Source of the DNA: Actinospica robiniae DSM 44927
GTDB lineage: Bacteria; Actinomycetota; Actinomycetes; Streptomycetales; Catenulisporaceae
Assembly: GCF_000504285.1 (NCBI RefSeq)
Contig: NZ_KI632511.1
Coordinates: 1,237,372-1,301,371, forward strand
Direction: 5' to 3'
Length of the DNA stretch: 64,000 nt
The translations under genes and the position numbers were made by a program. Positions 1-12,700 of this stretch are shown one piece after another. The notes below the pieces were generated by a model that did no database searches, was not told the DNA's origin, and saw only the letters and a list, made by a program, of their open reading frames with translations. Positions within the stretch are counted from its first letter, which is position 1, and each line of letters starts with the position of its first letter.

Positions 1-839
1 CCGCCGCCACCGACGCGTCGAGCGTGCGCAGGAACGGCACGATCCCGTTCGACCGGCCGTTGGTGCTCCGGATCAGCGCGCCGCGCGAGCGCACCCGCGA
101 GAACGCGATCCCGATGCCCCCGGCGAACTTCGAGAGCCGCGCGACCTGGTGGTAGCGCGCATAGATGGAGTCCAGCTCGTCACGCGGAGAGTCGACGAGG
201 TAGCAGGAGGACATCTGCGTGTGCCGCGTGCCGGAGTTGAACAGCGTCGGCGAACTCGGCAGGTACGCCAGCGACGACATCAGCCGGTAGAACCCGACCG
301 CCTCCTCCACCGTCCGCGAGAGCCCGCACGACACGCGCAAGAGAAAGAACTGCGGAGTCTCGATGACGTCCCGGGCCACCGGGTGGCGCAGCAGGTAGCG
401 GTCGTAGACGGTCCGCAGCCCGAAGTACTCGAAGCGCAGATCGCCGGCTGCGTCCACCGCCGCATCCAGCTCCTCGGCATGCGCCTTCACGAACGCGGCC
501 GTCTCGTCCCCGATCAGGCCCTCGGCGTGCCCGAGCGCGATCGACGCGCTGAAGCCGTCGGCCCCATGCGCCGCCGCCTCGTCCGCGACGACCTCGGACA
601 GCAGCCGCGCGGCCAGCTTCGAGTACTGCGGCTCCTCCCCGATCAGCTCCGCCGCGCACTGCACCGCGAGCCGGACCGCCTCCGCCCGGTCGGCGCCCTC
701 GTTGAGCCCGCCGAGCGTCTTGCGCACCACCCGCGCCGGATCGACGTCGGGCAGATCCCGCGCCCACCGCGCCACCGCGTCCTCGACCTGCCCGACCCGC
801 CCGGCTTTTTCGATCTGCCCGACCTGCCCGACCGTCACT
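1..839 (-). CDS. nrdA: Ribonucleoside-diphosphate reductase alpha subunit, class I (5' part, runs off the left edge)
   Basis: The catalytic subunit of class I ribonucleotide reductase makes deoxyribonucleotides from NDPs with a beta partner that would lie beyond the edge. About 279 N-terminal residues are visible. The stretch SSCYLVD followed by LSKFAGGIGIAFSRVRSRG and a TNGRSNGIVPFLRTLD segment is the R1 active-site barrel signature; the Cys of SSCYLVD matches the redox-active cysteine of the family. I start it at a GTG (839-837) because a GAGGAG ribosome-binding site lies 6 bases upstream and the N-terminus then reads MTVGQVGQIEKAGR. An AdoCbl riboswitch precedes it on the same strand, which matches the B12-repressed class Ia nrdABS arrangement known from Streptomyces coelicolor, where a B12-dependent class II enzyme takes over. 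Class Ia rather than Ib or II is inferred from that context. Confidence 0.9.
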
Positions 840-1004
840 GCTTGCTCCTCGCGCGTCCGAAGTACGGTCCGCAGCACACGCGGGGCACACGACGAGCGGG
901 TGGAACGGATCAGCGGGCAGCACGAGAAGACGCCCCGTCGGTTCCGACACGCCGTCAGCCGACCCACGCGGCTCCGGACGGCCGCGCCCGGGGACGGACG
1001 CGGC

Positions 1005-1232
1005 ACCGCTGGCAGGTCTTCGGACTCGCGGGCACCCGGATCCGGACGAAGCCGGAAAACCCCGGAATCTACTGGCCGTCACTTCCCAGGCTGCGCGTGC
1101 GCGACGCGGGCACCCAGTGTGTACGACGGCGGTCGTTCCCACTCACCGCTGCGGGGCAGTCCCGGACTCACACCGGGTTCCCTCTTTCCTCGGCCGCCCC
1201 TGAGGATCGGCCGAACCAGCTGCGTCAGACAC
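1005..1232 (-). ncRNA. Cobalamin (AdoCbl) riboswitch in the nrdA leader
   Basis: On the minus strand the leader contains GGGAACCCGGTGTGAGTCCG followed by GGACTGCCCCGCAGCGGTG, the usual P3/J core of cobalamin riboswitches. About 100 bases further is GAGTCCGAAGACCTGCC, which is the B12 box. The order and spacing fit the RFAM cobalamin family. It ends about 165 bases before the nrdA GTG, so the expression platform (865-1000) can act on termination or translation. Expected action: high AdoCbl shuts down class I reductase. The boundaries are approximate to about 15 bases. Confidence 0.92.
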
Positions 1233-1280
1233 CATATCTTGTAGCCGCACGAAAGTCACACCCAACATGTCGGGCTCGCC

Positions 1281-1907
1281 TCAGGATTCGACGACCGTTC
1301 CGAGCGTCCGCTCGACTCTCCCCAGCACCCGCTCGATCGTCTCCCGTTCCTCCCCGACGGGCGCCACGTACGCCAAAACCGCGCGCGCCGCCGCCACCCC
1401 TAGCGTCCGCGCGATGACCCATGCGGCGAGGTACTGAGACGCGAGACACCCGCCCGCCGTGGCCACGTTCCCGTCGGCGTGGAACGGCTCGTCCAGCACC
1501 TTCACATCGCAGGCCTCGACGAACGGCCGGCTCTTCGAATCCGTGCAGACCGGCCTGTCCCCACCGACCAGGCCGAGCCGCGCCAGCACCAGCGCGCCAG
1601 AACACTGCGATCCGATCAGCTGGCGTTCCGGATCGAGGCGGAGGGTGCTGATCAACCCGTCGTCCGCCACCACGTCCCGCGTCCTCACCCCGCTGCCGAT
1701 CAGCACCACGTCCGCGTCGGTAACGAACTCCAGCGGCCGCTGCCCCCGCACCTCGACGCCGTTCATCGACGTCACCACCGGACTCGGCGTCGTGATGAAA
1801 GCCGCCAAACCGTCATTTCCGCACCGATTGATCAGAGCGGAGGCGATGAAGCTGTCCAGCTCGTTGAACCCGTCGAAGGTCACCACCGCCACCCGCGTTC
1901 CGTCCAT
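1281..1907 (-). CDS. DJ-1/PfpI family protein
   Basis: A 208-residue single-domain protein. It begins MDGTRVAVVTFDGFNELDSF, a typical DJ-1/PfpI first strand with the acidic residue after the FDGF turn. The nucleophile elbow reads GSQCSGALVLARLGL, placing a Cys in the expected position after about 100 residues. Families with this form include glutamine-amidotransferase-like proteins, isonitrile hydratases and the N-terminal half of GlxA regulators; no AraC helix-turn-helix follows, so it is not a regulator of that type. The open frame extends to 2225 but the extension has no character and would overlap the divergent LCP gene, so I use the ATG at 1907. It faces away from the LCP gene. Exact substrate unknown. 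Confidence 0.8.
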   Translation of the reverse strand: MDGTRVAVVTFDGFNELDSFIASALINRCGNDGLAAFITTPSPVVTSMNGVEVRGQRPLEFVTDADVVLIGSGVRTRDVVADDGLISTLRLDPERQLIGSQCSGALVLARLGLVGGDRPVCTDSKSRPFVEACDVKVLDEPFHADGNVATAGGCLASQYLAAWVIARTLGVAAARAVLAYVAPVGEERETIERVLGRVERTLGTVVES

Positions 1908-2067
1908 GCCGCGAGTCTCGCCCGACCCGAAGCCGCACGTCGCGGGCCAATCGACACCCAGTGGACTTGCCCCGGCAACCGGAGCTCCATACTCCGGCGT
2001 CGTCACAGGCGAAGATGACGGGCTTGAACAGCCTTGAACAGGCGAATGGGTGGGGTGGGAGCGGCAC

Positions 2068-3744
2068 ATGCACGGGCGCGATGACACATACGTCAACCGG
2101 GATCCGGACCTCGACGAGATCGACCCGCCCCTACGTTCCCGCAGCTCAGCCGGCCAGAACCCCCGCCGTGCCGCCCAGTCCAACCGCCCCAACCGCCGCC
2201 GCGGCCGTAGCAGCCGTAGCGGCAAGCGCAGGGCGCTAAGATACGTCGGTTTCTCCCTGGCCGGGCTGCTGGTCGCGACCGCGGGCGTGGGCGGCTACGT
2301 CTACGTCCACCTCAACGGCAACATCAAGTCCAGTTCGCTGCTCCCCAACGACGTGACGCAGGCCCCGGAGATACCCGACCAGTTCGGCCGCACCGCCATG
2401 AACATCCTGCTGCTCGGCAACTCCGCCCGCCTCGACGCCGCGGACTGCCACCTGGGCGGAGCCTGCGACGACACCGAGTCCACCGCGGACACCCTCATGG
2501 TCATGCACGTGGCGGCCGACCGCTCGAACATGACGATCATGTCGATCCCCCGCGACTCGATCGTGGACCTGCCCTCCTGCGCCCACGCGACCAGAGGCCT
2601 GATGAACGCCGCCCTCAGCGGCGGCCCGTCCTGCGCGGTGCAGGCCGTCAACGACCTCACCGGCCTCACGATCGACCACTTCATCGAGATCGACATGTCC
2701 GGCGTGGTCACCATGTCCAACGCCCTCGGCGGCGTGCCGGTCTGCGTGACCAACAACATCTACGACTCGTACTCGCACCTGAAGCTCCCCAAGGGGACGA
2801 GCGTCATCCAAGGCCAGCAGGCACTCGCCTGGCTGCGCACCCGCCACGCCTTCCCCGACGAGCGCTACCGCGAGCAGGCCCAGCACATGTTCCTGGCCGC
2901 GCTCTTCCGCAAGCTCTCGGCGAACGAGTCCCTCACCCACGTCAGCACGCTGTATTCAGTGGCCGACGCGGCGACCAAGTCGCTGACGGTGGACCCGAAG
3001 CTCTCCTCGATCACGAGCCTGCTCTCCCTCGCCCAAGAACTCGGCAAGGTACCCGCGAACCGGATCACCATGCTCTCGGTGCCGACGGACGACTACTCGG
3101 GCACCAACGCGGCCTGGAAAGAGCAACTCCAGTTCTCCCAGCCGGCCGCCGACCAGATGTTCGCCGCGATCAAGTCCGACACGTCGTACACGTCCGGGTC
3201 GAAGGCGGGCAGCGGCGACGGAACTGGCAGCGGGAGCGGAAGCGGCAGCGGTAAGGCAGGAGCTTCCGCGACGGCGTCCTCAGCGGGCGGCGCGTCCACC
3301 AGCGGCCCGAACGCCGCCAACGTCGTCACGTCCACCGTCCACGCAGTGGTGGAGAACGGCAGCGGCCAGAACGGCCGAGCCGGTGCCATCGCCCAGGTAC
3401 TCGTGAGCGCCGGCTTCACCAGCGCCAACATCATCCCCCAAACCGCCGCCGTGCGCGCCACCACGGCTCTGTACTACCCCTCCAACCGCGCCGACTCCGC
3501 CGCCGCAGTCGCCCAAGCACTCGGCATACCGAGCTCGTCGATGCACGAATCAGCGGACTACACCCAGGTCACCGTGGTGATCGGCCAGGACTGGAAGACC
3601 GGGGACATGTTCAGCACGGCCACGTCGTCAGGAGGCGCAGGCGGCAGCTCCACCGCCGTAGCGTCCTCCGCACCGCTGAGCTCGCACGAGACGAACGCCG
3701 GCGACAGCAACGCATGCATGGCGGTCCAGAAGCCTGAGTGGTGA
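2068..3744 (+). CDS. LytR-CpsA-Psr (LCP) family wall-polymer ligase with LytR_C domain
   Basis: About 558 residues. A basic cytoplasmic tail (residues 1-50, rich in Arg and Asn) is followed by one membrane helix (roughly 52-75, YVGFSLAGLLVATAGVGGYV). The LCP domain (about 110-350) shows DTLMVMHVAADRSNMTIMSIPRDS, with the conserved Asp and Arg that bind the polyprenyl pyrophosphate, and a later WLRTRHAFPDERYREQAQ block. A Gly/Ser linker then leads to a LytR_C domain (about 425-515, VHAVVENGSGQNGRAG). LCP enzymes transfer glycopolymers such as teichoic acids or arabinogalactan from a lipid carrier to peptidoglycan outside the membrane. I chose the ATG at 2068 with GGGAG 8 bases upstream; a GTG at 2050 in the same frame is possible. 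Confidence 0.9.
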   Translation: MHGRDDTYVNRDPDLDEIDPPLRSRSSAGQNPRRAAQSNRPNRRRGRSSRSGKRRALRYVGFSLAGLLVATAGVGGYVYVHLNGNIKSSSLLPNDVTQAPEIPDQFGRTAMNILLLGNSARLDAADCHLGGACDDTESTADTLMVMHVAADRSNMTIMSIPRDSIVDLPSCAHATRGLMNAALSGGPSCAVQAVNDLTGLTIDHFIEIDMSGVVTMSNALGGVPVCVTNNIYDSYSHLKLPKGTSVIQGQQALAWLRTRHAFPDERYREQAQHMFLAALFRKLSANESLTHVSTLYSVADAATKSLTVDPKLSSITSLLSLAQELGKVPANRITMLSVPTDDYSGTNAAWKEQLQFSQPAADQMFAAIKSDTSYTSGSKAGSGDGTGSGSGSGSGKAGASATASSAGGASTSGPNAANVVTSTVHAVVENGSGQNGRAGAIAQVLVSAGFTSANIIPQTAAVRATTALYYPSNRADSAAAVAQALGIPSSSMHESADYTQVTVVIGQDWKTGDMFSTATSSGGAGGSSTAVASSAPLSSHETNAGDSNACMAVQKPEW

Positions 3745-4447
3745 TCGGACGGGGCGGCGGGCTGAGGCGGGACGGGACGGGACGGATGCAAGGGCGTTGA
3801 TTGACACGCGGCGCCCCTGCTCCGTTCCCGCGACATCGCAACCCCGTTACCCCGTTACCCCGCTACGCCTTAGCCGCGACTCGCGCCTCCTCGCACAACC
3901 AACCGCACTGCCCGCTCCGCTGCAAGGCCGTGTCACTGCGTCGCAGCGTCTCCCCGTCATCCCGCATTCCACGTCGTCCCGTCGCCCCGCATGCCTTCTC
4001 CCCACCCTGTCTCCATGTCGACGGCGTCCCGCACGACGCTGATCTCACCACTCCACGGTACGCATCCACCCATCCCCAAAATGCGTATCGCCCTGTCCCG
4101 GTGCTTGCGCACCGGGACAGGGCGATTACTGGGCAGCAGCGCCGGGCTAACGGACCAGCGCTATCGCGCCGCTCCGCCACCCTGCTCTCGCTCAGCCCGC
4201 TCCGAAACTTAGGCGTCTCTCGGCGTCCCTCGCTCAGTCGCTCCCTGGCTCGAGCATTCCCTGACTAAGCCGGCCCTCGCTTGGCCGTTCCCTCGGCTAG
4301 CCGATCCCTCGCCAAGCCGCCGGGCTTCCCTAGCCGCTGGGCATTCCTGGCCGCTGGGGGGCCTGCCAAGCCGCCGGGCTTCCCTCGCCGACAGCCCTGC
4401 CAAACCGCGGACCGGTCCCCCAAGCCGCCATTCCATTGCCTAGTCGC
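3745..4447. other. Intergenic region with a strong hairpin and short GC repeats
   Basis: No convincing gene. It separates the convergent LCP gene and argG. It holds the perfect hairpin at 4088-4125, and in 4260-4440 a degenerate repeat field in which AAGCCGCCGGGCTTCCCT occurs twice (about 4314-4331 and 4370-4387) with several CTAGCCG/CCGCTGG variants. Function unknown. Confidence 0.6.
4088..4125. terminator. Perfect 17-bp stem-loop between convergent genes
   Basis: Arms 4088-4104 and 4109-4125 pair perfectly around a TTGC loop. It lies between the 3' ends of the LCP gene and argG, so it can end transcripts from both sides. No long T-run follows, as is normal in actinomycetes. Confidence 0.75.
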
Positions 4448-7221
<2,774 letters not shown>

Positions 7222-7363
7222 CGCAGAGGCCGAACGAGCCGGCCCCCGCCCGCGTCTTTCCCTCCCGACCGACCCGGCCTCCGCAGCTCGAAGCCGTGCG
7301 CGGGCGCCGGATAGCGGAAGGAAGGAAGATCGACTGACGTGTGGTAAGGTTTTCTCACGTCAA

Positions 7364-7438
7364 GGGCGATTGGCTCAGCGGGAGAGCGCTTCCTTCACAC
7401 GGAAGAGGTCACTGGTTCGATCCCAGTATCGCCCACCA
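7364..7438 (+). tRNA. tRNA-Val (CAC)
   Basis: A full cloverleaf can be drawn. The acceptor GGGCGAT pairs with ATCGCCC. The D arm is GCTC/GAGC. The anticodon stem CTTCC/GGAAG encloses TTCACAC, anticodon CAC. The T arm is ACTGG/CCAGT with loop TTCGATC. The CCA end is encoded. It reads GTG valine codons. Confidence 0.97.
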
Positions 7439-7455
7439 GCATTACTGCAGTTCAG

Positions 7456-7491
7456 AGGCCATGATAACCGTCAAAGTTATCATGGCCTTTA
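7456..7491 (+). terminator. Terminator after tRNA-Val
   Basis: Perfect 13-bp arms AGGCCATGATAAC (7456-7468) and GTTATCATGGCCT (7476-7488) with a 7-base loop, followed by TTT. It lies 18 bases after the tRNA. Confidence 0.85.
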
Positions 7492-8112
7492 TGCTTTCTG
7501 CTCCCCGTTTTCACCGCTCCCCGCGCTCCCCGGGGAGCAGGGCGGGGAGCAGACCAGATAAGTGCTCACCTGCGGCTTCGCGTCGTCAGTTTTGCCAGTC
7601 GGATTCTGTTCAACCGTCCTCAACTGACCGGGCTGCGTGATCCGCGCACCGGAGGAACTCGGTCGTCACCCGCGATGCGGAGCCGTGGACCGTCTGGGTC
7701 CTCTGCACAGCGTCGGAAAATCCTTCATTCGCTGATGATTCGCCAGCAAGGTATGGGGTGAACTCTTCCGCGTTGGTCGCCGCGACGCGTTCCGGCGTGA
7801 CGTCTCGGCACGTCGGGCGGGACGGCAATTAGGTCAGTGGATTTCTATCGCGTCTCGTGATGCAATCTTCGCGGCGATAGCGGGTTTGCAGTTAGGTGCC
7901 AGTTGGGCGCAGTTGATCGATCGGCCACTGTCGGCGATGCCTGCCCTCACACGGGCACCTGGCCCAACGGGCGGCAACTACCGTCCAAGTGCCGCCAACA
8001 GTGGCCCAACGGGCCGGAACGGGGCTTCTGCGCGGCCTGGCTGCGTGAGCGTTCCATGGTGACGGCGTGACGGCGTGACGGACCCAAGGCCTTCGCAAGA
8101 AGCTGAGTTGTT
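7492..8112. other. Non-coding flank of the tRNA, start of a decayed mobile region
   Basis: No open frame has family character or a ribosome-binding site. The word GGCCCAACGGGC occurs twice (about 7962 and 8004). I looked for a copy of the tRNA 3' end as an attachment site and saw none in the window. Confidence 0.5.
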
Positions 8113-8500
8113 CTAGACGTCCGCTTTGGTGAGGTGGAGTAGAGCGGGGATGAGGTGGGGGTTGCGGGCGTGTTTGCGCAGGCCGGAGGCTATGTTGGTC
8201 CATCCGGCCAGGCGCAGGGCGCTGATGGCGAGGTTGCGCAGGCCGGCCAGGGCGCGTGGGAGGTTACCGGTGGAGGCACGGCGCGCGTCTTCGCGCAAGG
8301 CGACGTCGCGCACATAATGGACTTGGTTCTCGATCGCCCAGTGGGCACGGACGTACCCGGCTATCTTCGCCGCTCCCGCGCGGAGCGGCGGGAGGCTGGT
8401 GACGATGTAGACCACTTCCTTCGCGACGGGCAGCCCGCTGTCCAGGTCGCAGGTGTACCGGGTGATGGGCCAACGGGCGACCCATTGTCGCTGAACCACT
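8113..8500 (-). pseudogene. ISAs1-family transposase, C-terminal fragment
   Basis: The minus frame ending in TAG at 8113 encodes KEVVYIVTSLPP, RAHWAIENQVHYVRDVALRED and LRNLAISALRLAGWTNIASGLR. These are the last 120 or so residues of the DDE transposase of ISAs1 elements; WAIEN carries the third catalytic acid (Glu). The N-terminal two thirds, with the first two catalytic Asp residues, is missing. The frame loses similarity near 8500, close to where the IS3-type fragment begins. Confidence 0.8.
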
Positions 8501-8613
8501 CCACGCCTACGGGCAATCCAGGGCGGCAATCGTGCAGATCGGGCGTTTCCCCGGAGGTGTGAACACCCGGGCACTAGATCTTGAGGATCTGGGAGAACGG
8601 AGTCCCTGTGGGG

Positions 8614-8919
8614 ATGAAGCACTACCCGCCGCAGTTCAAGGCCGATGCGGTGGCGCTGTATCGCTCGAGGCCGGGCGCTTCCGCGGCCCAGGTCGCACGC
8701 GATCTGGGCATCTACCGGGCGACGCTGCTCTCCTGGATCAATGCGGCCGGCGAGCCGGACGAACGCGCTCACGGCAGTGCCGGTGATGCCGGGACATCGG
8801 CCGGCTCGTCGGTCCAGGCGGAGAACCGGGCGCTGCGCCGGAGGGTGGCCGAACTCAAGGAGGAACGCGAGATCCTGCGCCGGGCGGCAAAGTATTTCGC
8901 GGGCGAGACGAAGTGGTGA
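8614..8919 (+). CDS. IS3-family transposase OrfA
   Basis: A 101-residue helix-turn-helix protein: MKHYPPQFKADAVALYRSRPG and VARDLGIYRATLLSWINA form the HTH_Tnp_1 fold, followed by a leucine-zipper-like coiled coil (AENRALRRRVAELKEEREILRRAAKYFAGE). It is the DNA-binding part that normally fuses to OrfB by -1 frameshifting. It looks intact but has no functional partner here, so it is probably inert or acts as a repressor. Confidence 0.88.
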   Translation: MKHYPPQFKADAVALYRSRPGASAAQVARDLGIYRATLLSWINAAGEPDERAHGSAGDAGTSAGSSVQAENRALRRRVAELKEEREILRRAAKYFAGETKW

Positions 8920-9105
8920 GCAGCCGATTCCAGTTCGTCGCCGACCACCGCAGCGCCTACGGCGTCAAACGGCTGTGCCAGGTCCTCGGCGTCTCCCGGC
9001 CCCCGGTGGCAGAACGCCGCCGAGACCAGAGCCGCGAAGGCGGCCGCGGACGCTGTATTGGCCGAGCGGATACGTGCGATCCACACCGCCTCGGCCCGTT
9101 CATAG
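8913..9105 (+). pseudogene. IS3-family transposase OrfB, frameshifted N-terminal fragment
   Basis: The frame from 8913 reads SSRFQFVADHRSAYGVKRLCQVLGVSRPP, the OrfB N-terminus. Near 9005 the similarity moves to another frame, WQNAAETRAAKAAADAVLAERIRAIHTASARS, and then stops. A small deletion plus truncation before the integrase core explains this. Confidence 0.8.
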
Positions 9106-9752
9106 GTCCTTTTCGTGCCGCGATCGTGCCCGTGCCCGTGCCCGAGCAGGTGGACGTGTCCGCCTGCGCGGCCGGTACGGCGACGATGGACGGCGTGGCC
9201 GCAGAGCCGACCGCAAGGACCGCCGCAGCGCGCGCGGCGGAGTCTTCGAGTCATTGCTTTGAGCGAGGAGCGAAGCCGGGTGGGTGGGCGAGCCCGGTTC
9301 CACAAGCGGTTCCATCGCTCGGGACCATGCCGGAACCTTGCCCGCGACTCAAGTGCCAGCCGGGTCGACCAAGCGGCCGGGGACCGCAGGACTCACGGGA
9401 CAGCGCAGGTCAAAACCCTGACCGAGTCAGCCGTCGGAAGGCCGCGAAGGCTCAATCTACTGAAACTTACACATGGCAGCACCATGCTGCGATAAGAGTC
9501 GGAAACTTCTGCCCACCCATCGAGTGTCCGCCTGCGCTTCGGCGTTCTGGCCACGCAGGGGGATAGTGCGCCGCTGCCTCGGAAGTGAGCACCATGGAGT
9601 GAGTTGACCTCGCGCGGCGCGCGCCTGAAAGTGTCAGAATAGATCTGATTTATTAGCCGACCATCCTGAAGCCATCTGCAGTGCAGCCTGAGCAATCGGC
9701 CGCCCTGAGCGCTGCATGCGTCGACGATAAGTCATACCCATGAGGAGAATCC
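9106..9752. other. Intergenic region upstream of the GH95-like gene
   Basis: No gene recognised. Towards the right it has near-matches to the GAAANTTTC word: GAAACTTAC at about 9470 and GAAAGTGTC at about 9627, each with one mismatch, 100-280 bases before the GH95-like start. Confidence 0.45.
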
Positions 9753-12700
9753 ATGCCCGTGCACCACTGGCGCCGCACGCTCAGCGCCGCTCTGACAGTG
9801 GGCCTGGCCCCGCTGCTGCTCGTCTCAGGCACCCTCACCCAACCCGCAGCCGCCGCCACCGGCACGACCGCCTGGCAGAACGGCTCCTTCGCACTGAACA
9901 CCGGCGCGGTGGTCTCGCGCTCCGATGTCGTGCTCGGCAAGGCGAATACCTCGAGCACTCAGTTCCTCCCGCTGGGCAACGGCTCGCTCGGGGTCTCGGC
10001 TTGGGCCGCGGGCGGCTTCACCGCTCAGCTCAACCGCAGCGACACCATGCCCAGCCGCCTCTCCCCCGGCCAGGTCGTCATCCCCGGCCTGTCGGCGATG
10101 ACCTCCGCGTCGAACTTCTCGGGCATCCTCGACCTCTACGACGGCGTGCTCGTCGAAGCCGGAGGCGGTATGACCCTGCGCGCCTGGGTGCCCGCGGGCA
10201 AGGACGAGCTGATCGTCGACGTCACCGGGGCGAACCCGAGCACCCGGCAGACCGCGACGCTGGGTCTGTGGAGCGGCCGCGGCCCGTCCGCCGCCGCCTC
10301 CGGTGCGGTGGGCACGCTCTCTCAGACCTGGGTCGACAATTCCCAGACCGGCTCGTCCGGACAGACCTTCGGCGCGATGTCAGCCATCACCGCCGGCGGC
10401 CAGAACGTCACCGCCTCCGTCACCAGTTCCACGCAGGTCCAGGTCGCCTTCAACCCGAACAGCAACGGCTCCTTCCGCGTGGTCGTCGCCGCACCGAAGT
10501 GGACCGGCGGTAACGCGGCCAGTACCGCCACCAGCCTGATCGGCTCCGACGCCACTGCGACCAGCGCCTCCCTGCTGGCCGGCCAGACCACGTGGTGGAA
10601 CTCCTACTGGGCGAACAGCGACCTGGTCGAAGCCTCCTCATCGGACGGCTCCGCTCAGTACATGGAGAACCTGCGCACGCTCTACCTCTACTTCGAGGCC
10701 GGATTGATGCACACGGGGACCTACCCCGGTTCCCAGGCGGGCCTCGCGGACCTTTACGCCTTCGACAAGGACCAGCAGGACTGGTACCCGGCCGGCTATT
10801 GGCTGTGGAACCTGCGCGGGCAGATCTCCGCGAACCTCTCGTCCGGCAACTTCGCGCTGAACCTGCCGATCTTCGACATGTACCTCAACGACCTGCCCGC
10901 CATCGAATCGTGGACCGGCGCGCAGATGAGCGGCAAACCGGGCGCCTGTGTGCCGGAGACCATGCGGTTCAATGGAAACGGCTACTACAACGGCGGCGGC
11001 ATCACCAACGACGCCTCGTGCGCCACAGCCTCCAGCCCCGGCTTCAACGCCGAGACGATCACCAGCGGCGCCGAGATCGCCCTCTGGATCTGGCAGCAGT
11101 ACCAGGACACCGGCAGCATCAGCTTCCTGCAGAAGTACTACCCCGTCCTCGAGCAGACCGCGATATTCCTGCTGAGCTGGCAGTCCGTCGGTTCCGACGG
11201 CAAACTGCATGCGGTCGCCAACGCCCACGAAACCCAGTGGGCCGTGCAGGATCCGACCACCGACATCGCCGCCGACCAGGCGCTGTTCCCGGCCGTCGTG
11301 AGCGCCGCCACCCTGCTCGGCACCGACTCCTCCCTGGTCGCCCAGCTCAAGACCGCCGAAGGGCAGATCGAACCCTACGCCCGCACCGACGCCGGCTCGC
11401 ACAGCCAACTGCTGACGAGCTCGTCCGACTCCGCGGGCACCGACGTCATCGGCAACTCGTACCAGCCGACCGCGGCCACCCACAATGTCGAGAACCTCGG
11501 CCTGGAGCCGGTCTGGCCCTATGGCGTCATCGGCGACTCGACCACCGTCGGCGGCGACAACCTGACAGCGCTGGTGGACCGCACCTACAACTCCCGGCAG
11601 TACGTCAATAACCCGGACTGGACCTATGACTCCGTCGACGCCGCCCGCCTCGACATGGGCTCCCAGGTCGCTTCCGATCTGGCGGCGAGCACCGAGAGCT
11701 ACCAGGTCTACCCCTCCGGCCTGGCCGCATGGAACCCGTCCCAGGTCGACGAGCCCTATATCGAGCAGGACGCGAACGTCGCCGTCACCCTGGACGAAGC
11801 TCTGGCCACCGACTACGACGGCACCGTGCGCTTCGCGCCCGCATGGCCGTCCAGCTGGAGCGGAGCAGGCAGCGTACAGATCCAGGGCGGTTCGAAGGCC
11901 GACGTCCAAGTCCAAAACGGCCTCGTCACCACCGCCGCCATCCAGGCGGCCGCGACCAGCACCCTGACCGTCCGCAACCCGTGGGCCGGCCAGCAGGCGG
12001 AAGTGGTCAACGGCGCGAGCGGCGCAGTCGTCGTCAGTGCCACGTCGGCCTCGACTTTCACCGTCCCGGTGACAGCCGGATCCTCCTACCTGGTCGAAGA
12101 GGTCTCCAATCCCACCACCGCACTGCCCTTCGCCGCGGTCGGCGGAAGCGAACCCACCGCTGCCAAACACCTGGGCGGCAAGGTGCAGATCGGCCTCGAC
12201 GGCAACCCTCCGCCGATCCTCGGCGGCACCGGCAGCGGCGGCAACACCGTGACCGTGAACAGTCCCGGCAACCAGACCTCGACGGTTGGCACGTCTATCA
12301 GCGGCCTGCAGATCTCCGCCTCGGACTCCGCCTCCGGGCAGACGCTGACCTACACCGCCACCGGCCTGCCGGCCGGACTGTCCGTCAGTGCCTCCGGTCT
12401 GATCACCGGCACGCCCACCGCGGCGGGAACCTCCACGGTCACCGTCAGCGCGACCGATTCCACCGGCGCCGGCGGATCAGCCACCTTCACCTGGACCGTC
12501 AGCGGCGCGACCGGCGGGGGCAGCACCGGCGCACTGCATGCGGTGGGCGCGGGCAAGTGCCTGGACGACCCGAACTCGACCACGACGCAGGGAACGCAGC
12601 AGCAGATTTATGACTGCAACGGCCAGGCCAACCAGACCTGGACCCACAGCTCCGCCGGAGCGTTGAGCCTCAGTCTCTCCGGCACCACCCTCTGCTTGGA

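Larger units (their letters stand above)
8559..9105 (+). mobile_element. IS3-family element, truncated
   Basis: An orfA and a broken start of orfB lie in the standard IS3 order with a small overlap. The left end may be at TGAACACCCGGGCAC (8559). The rest of orfB, including the DDE core, and the right inverted repeat are missing. Confidence 0.75.

Noticed and set aside
7439-9752. Prophage or integrative element with integrase beside the tRNA
   Set aside because: No integrase, excisionase or repeated tRNA end was found in the window.
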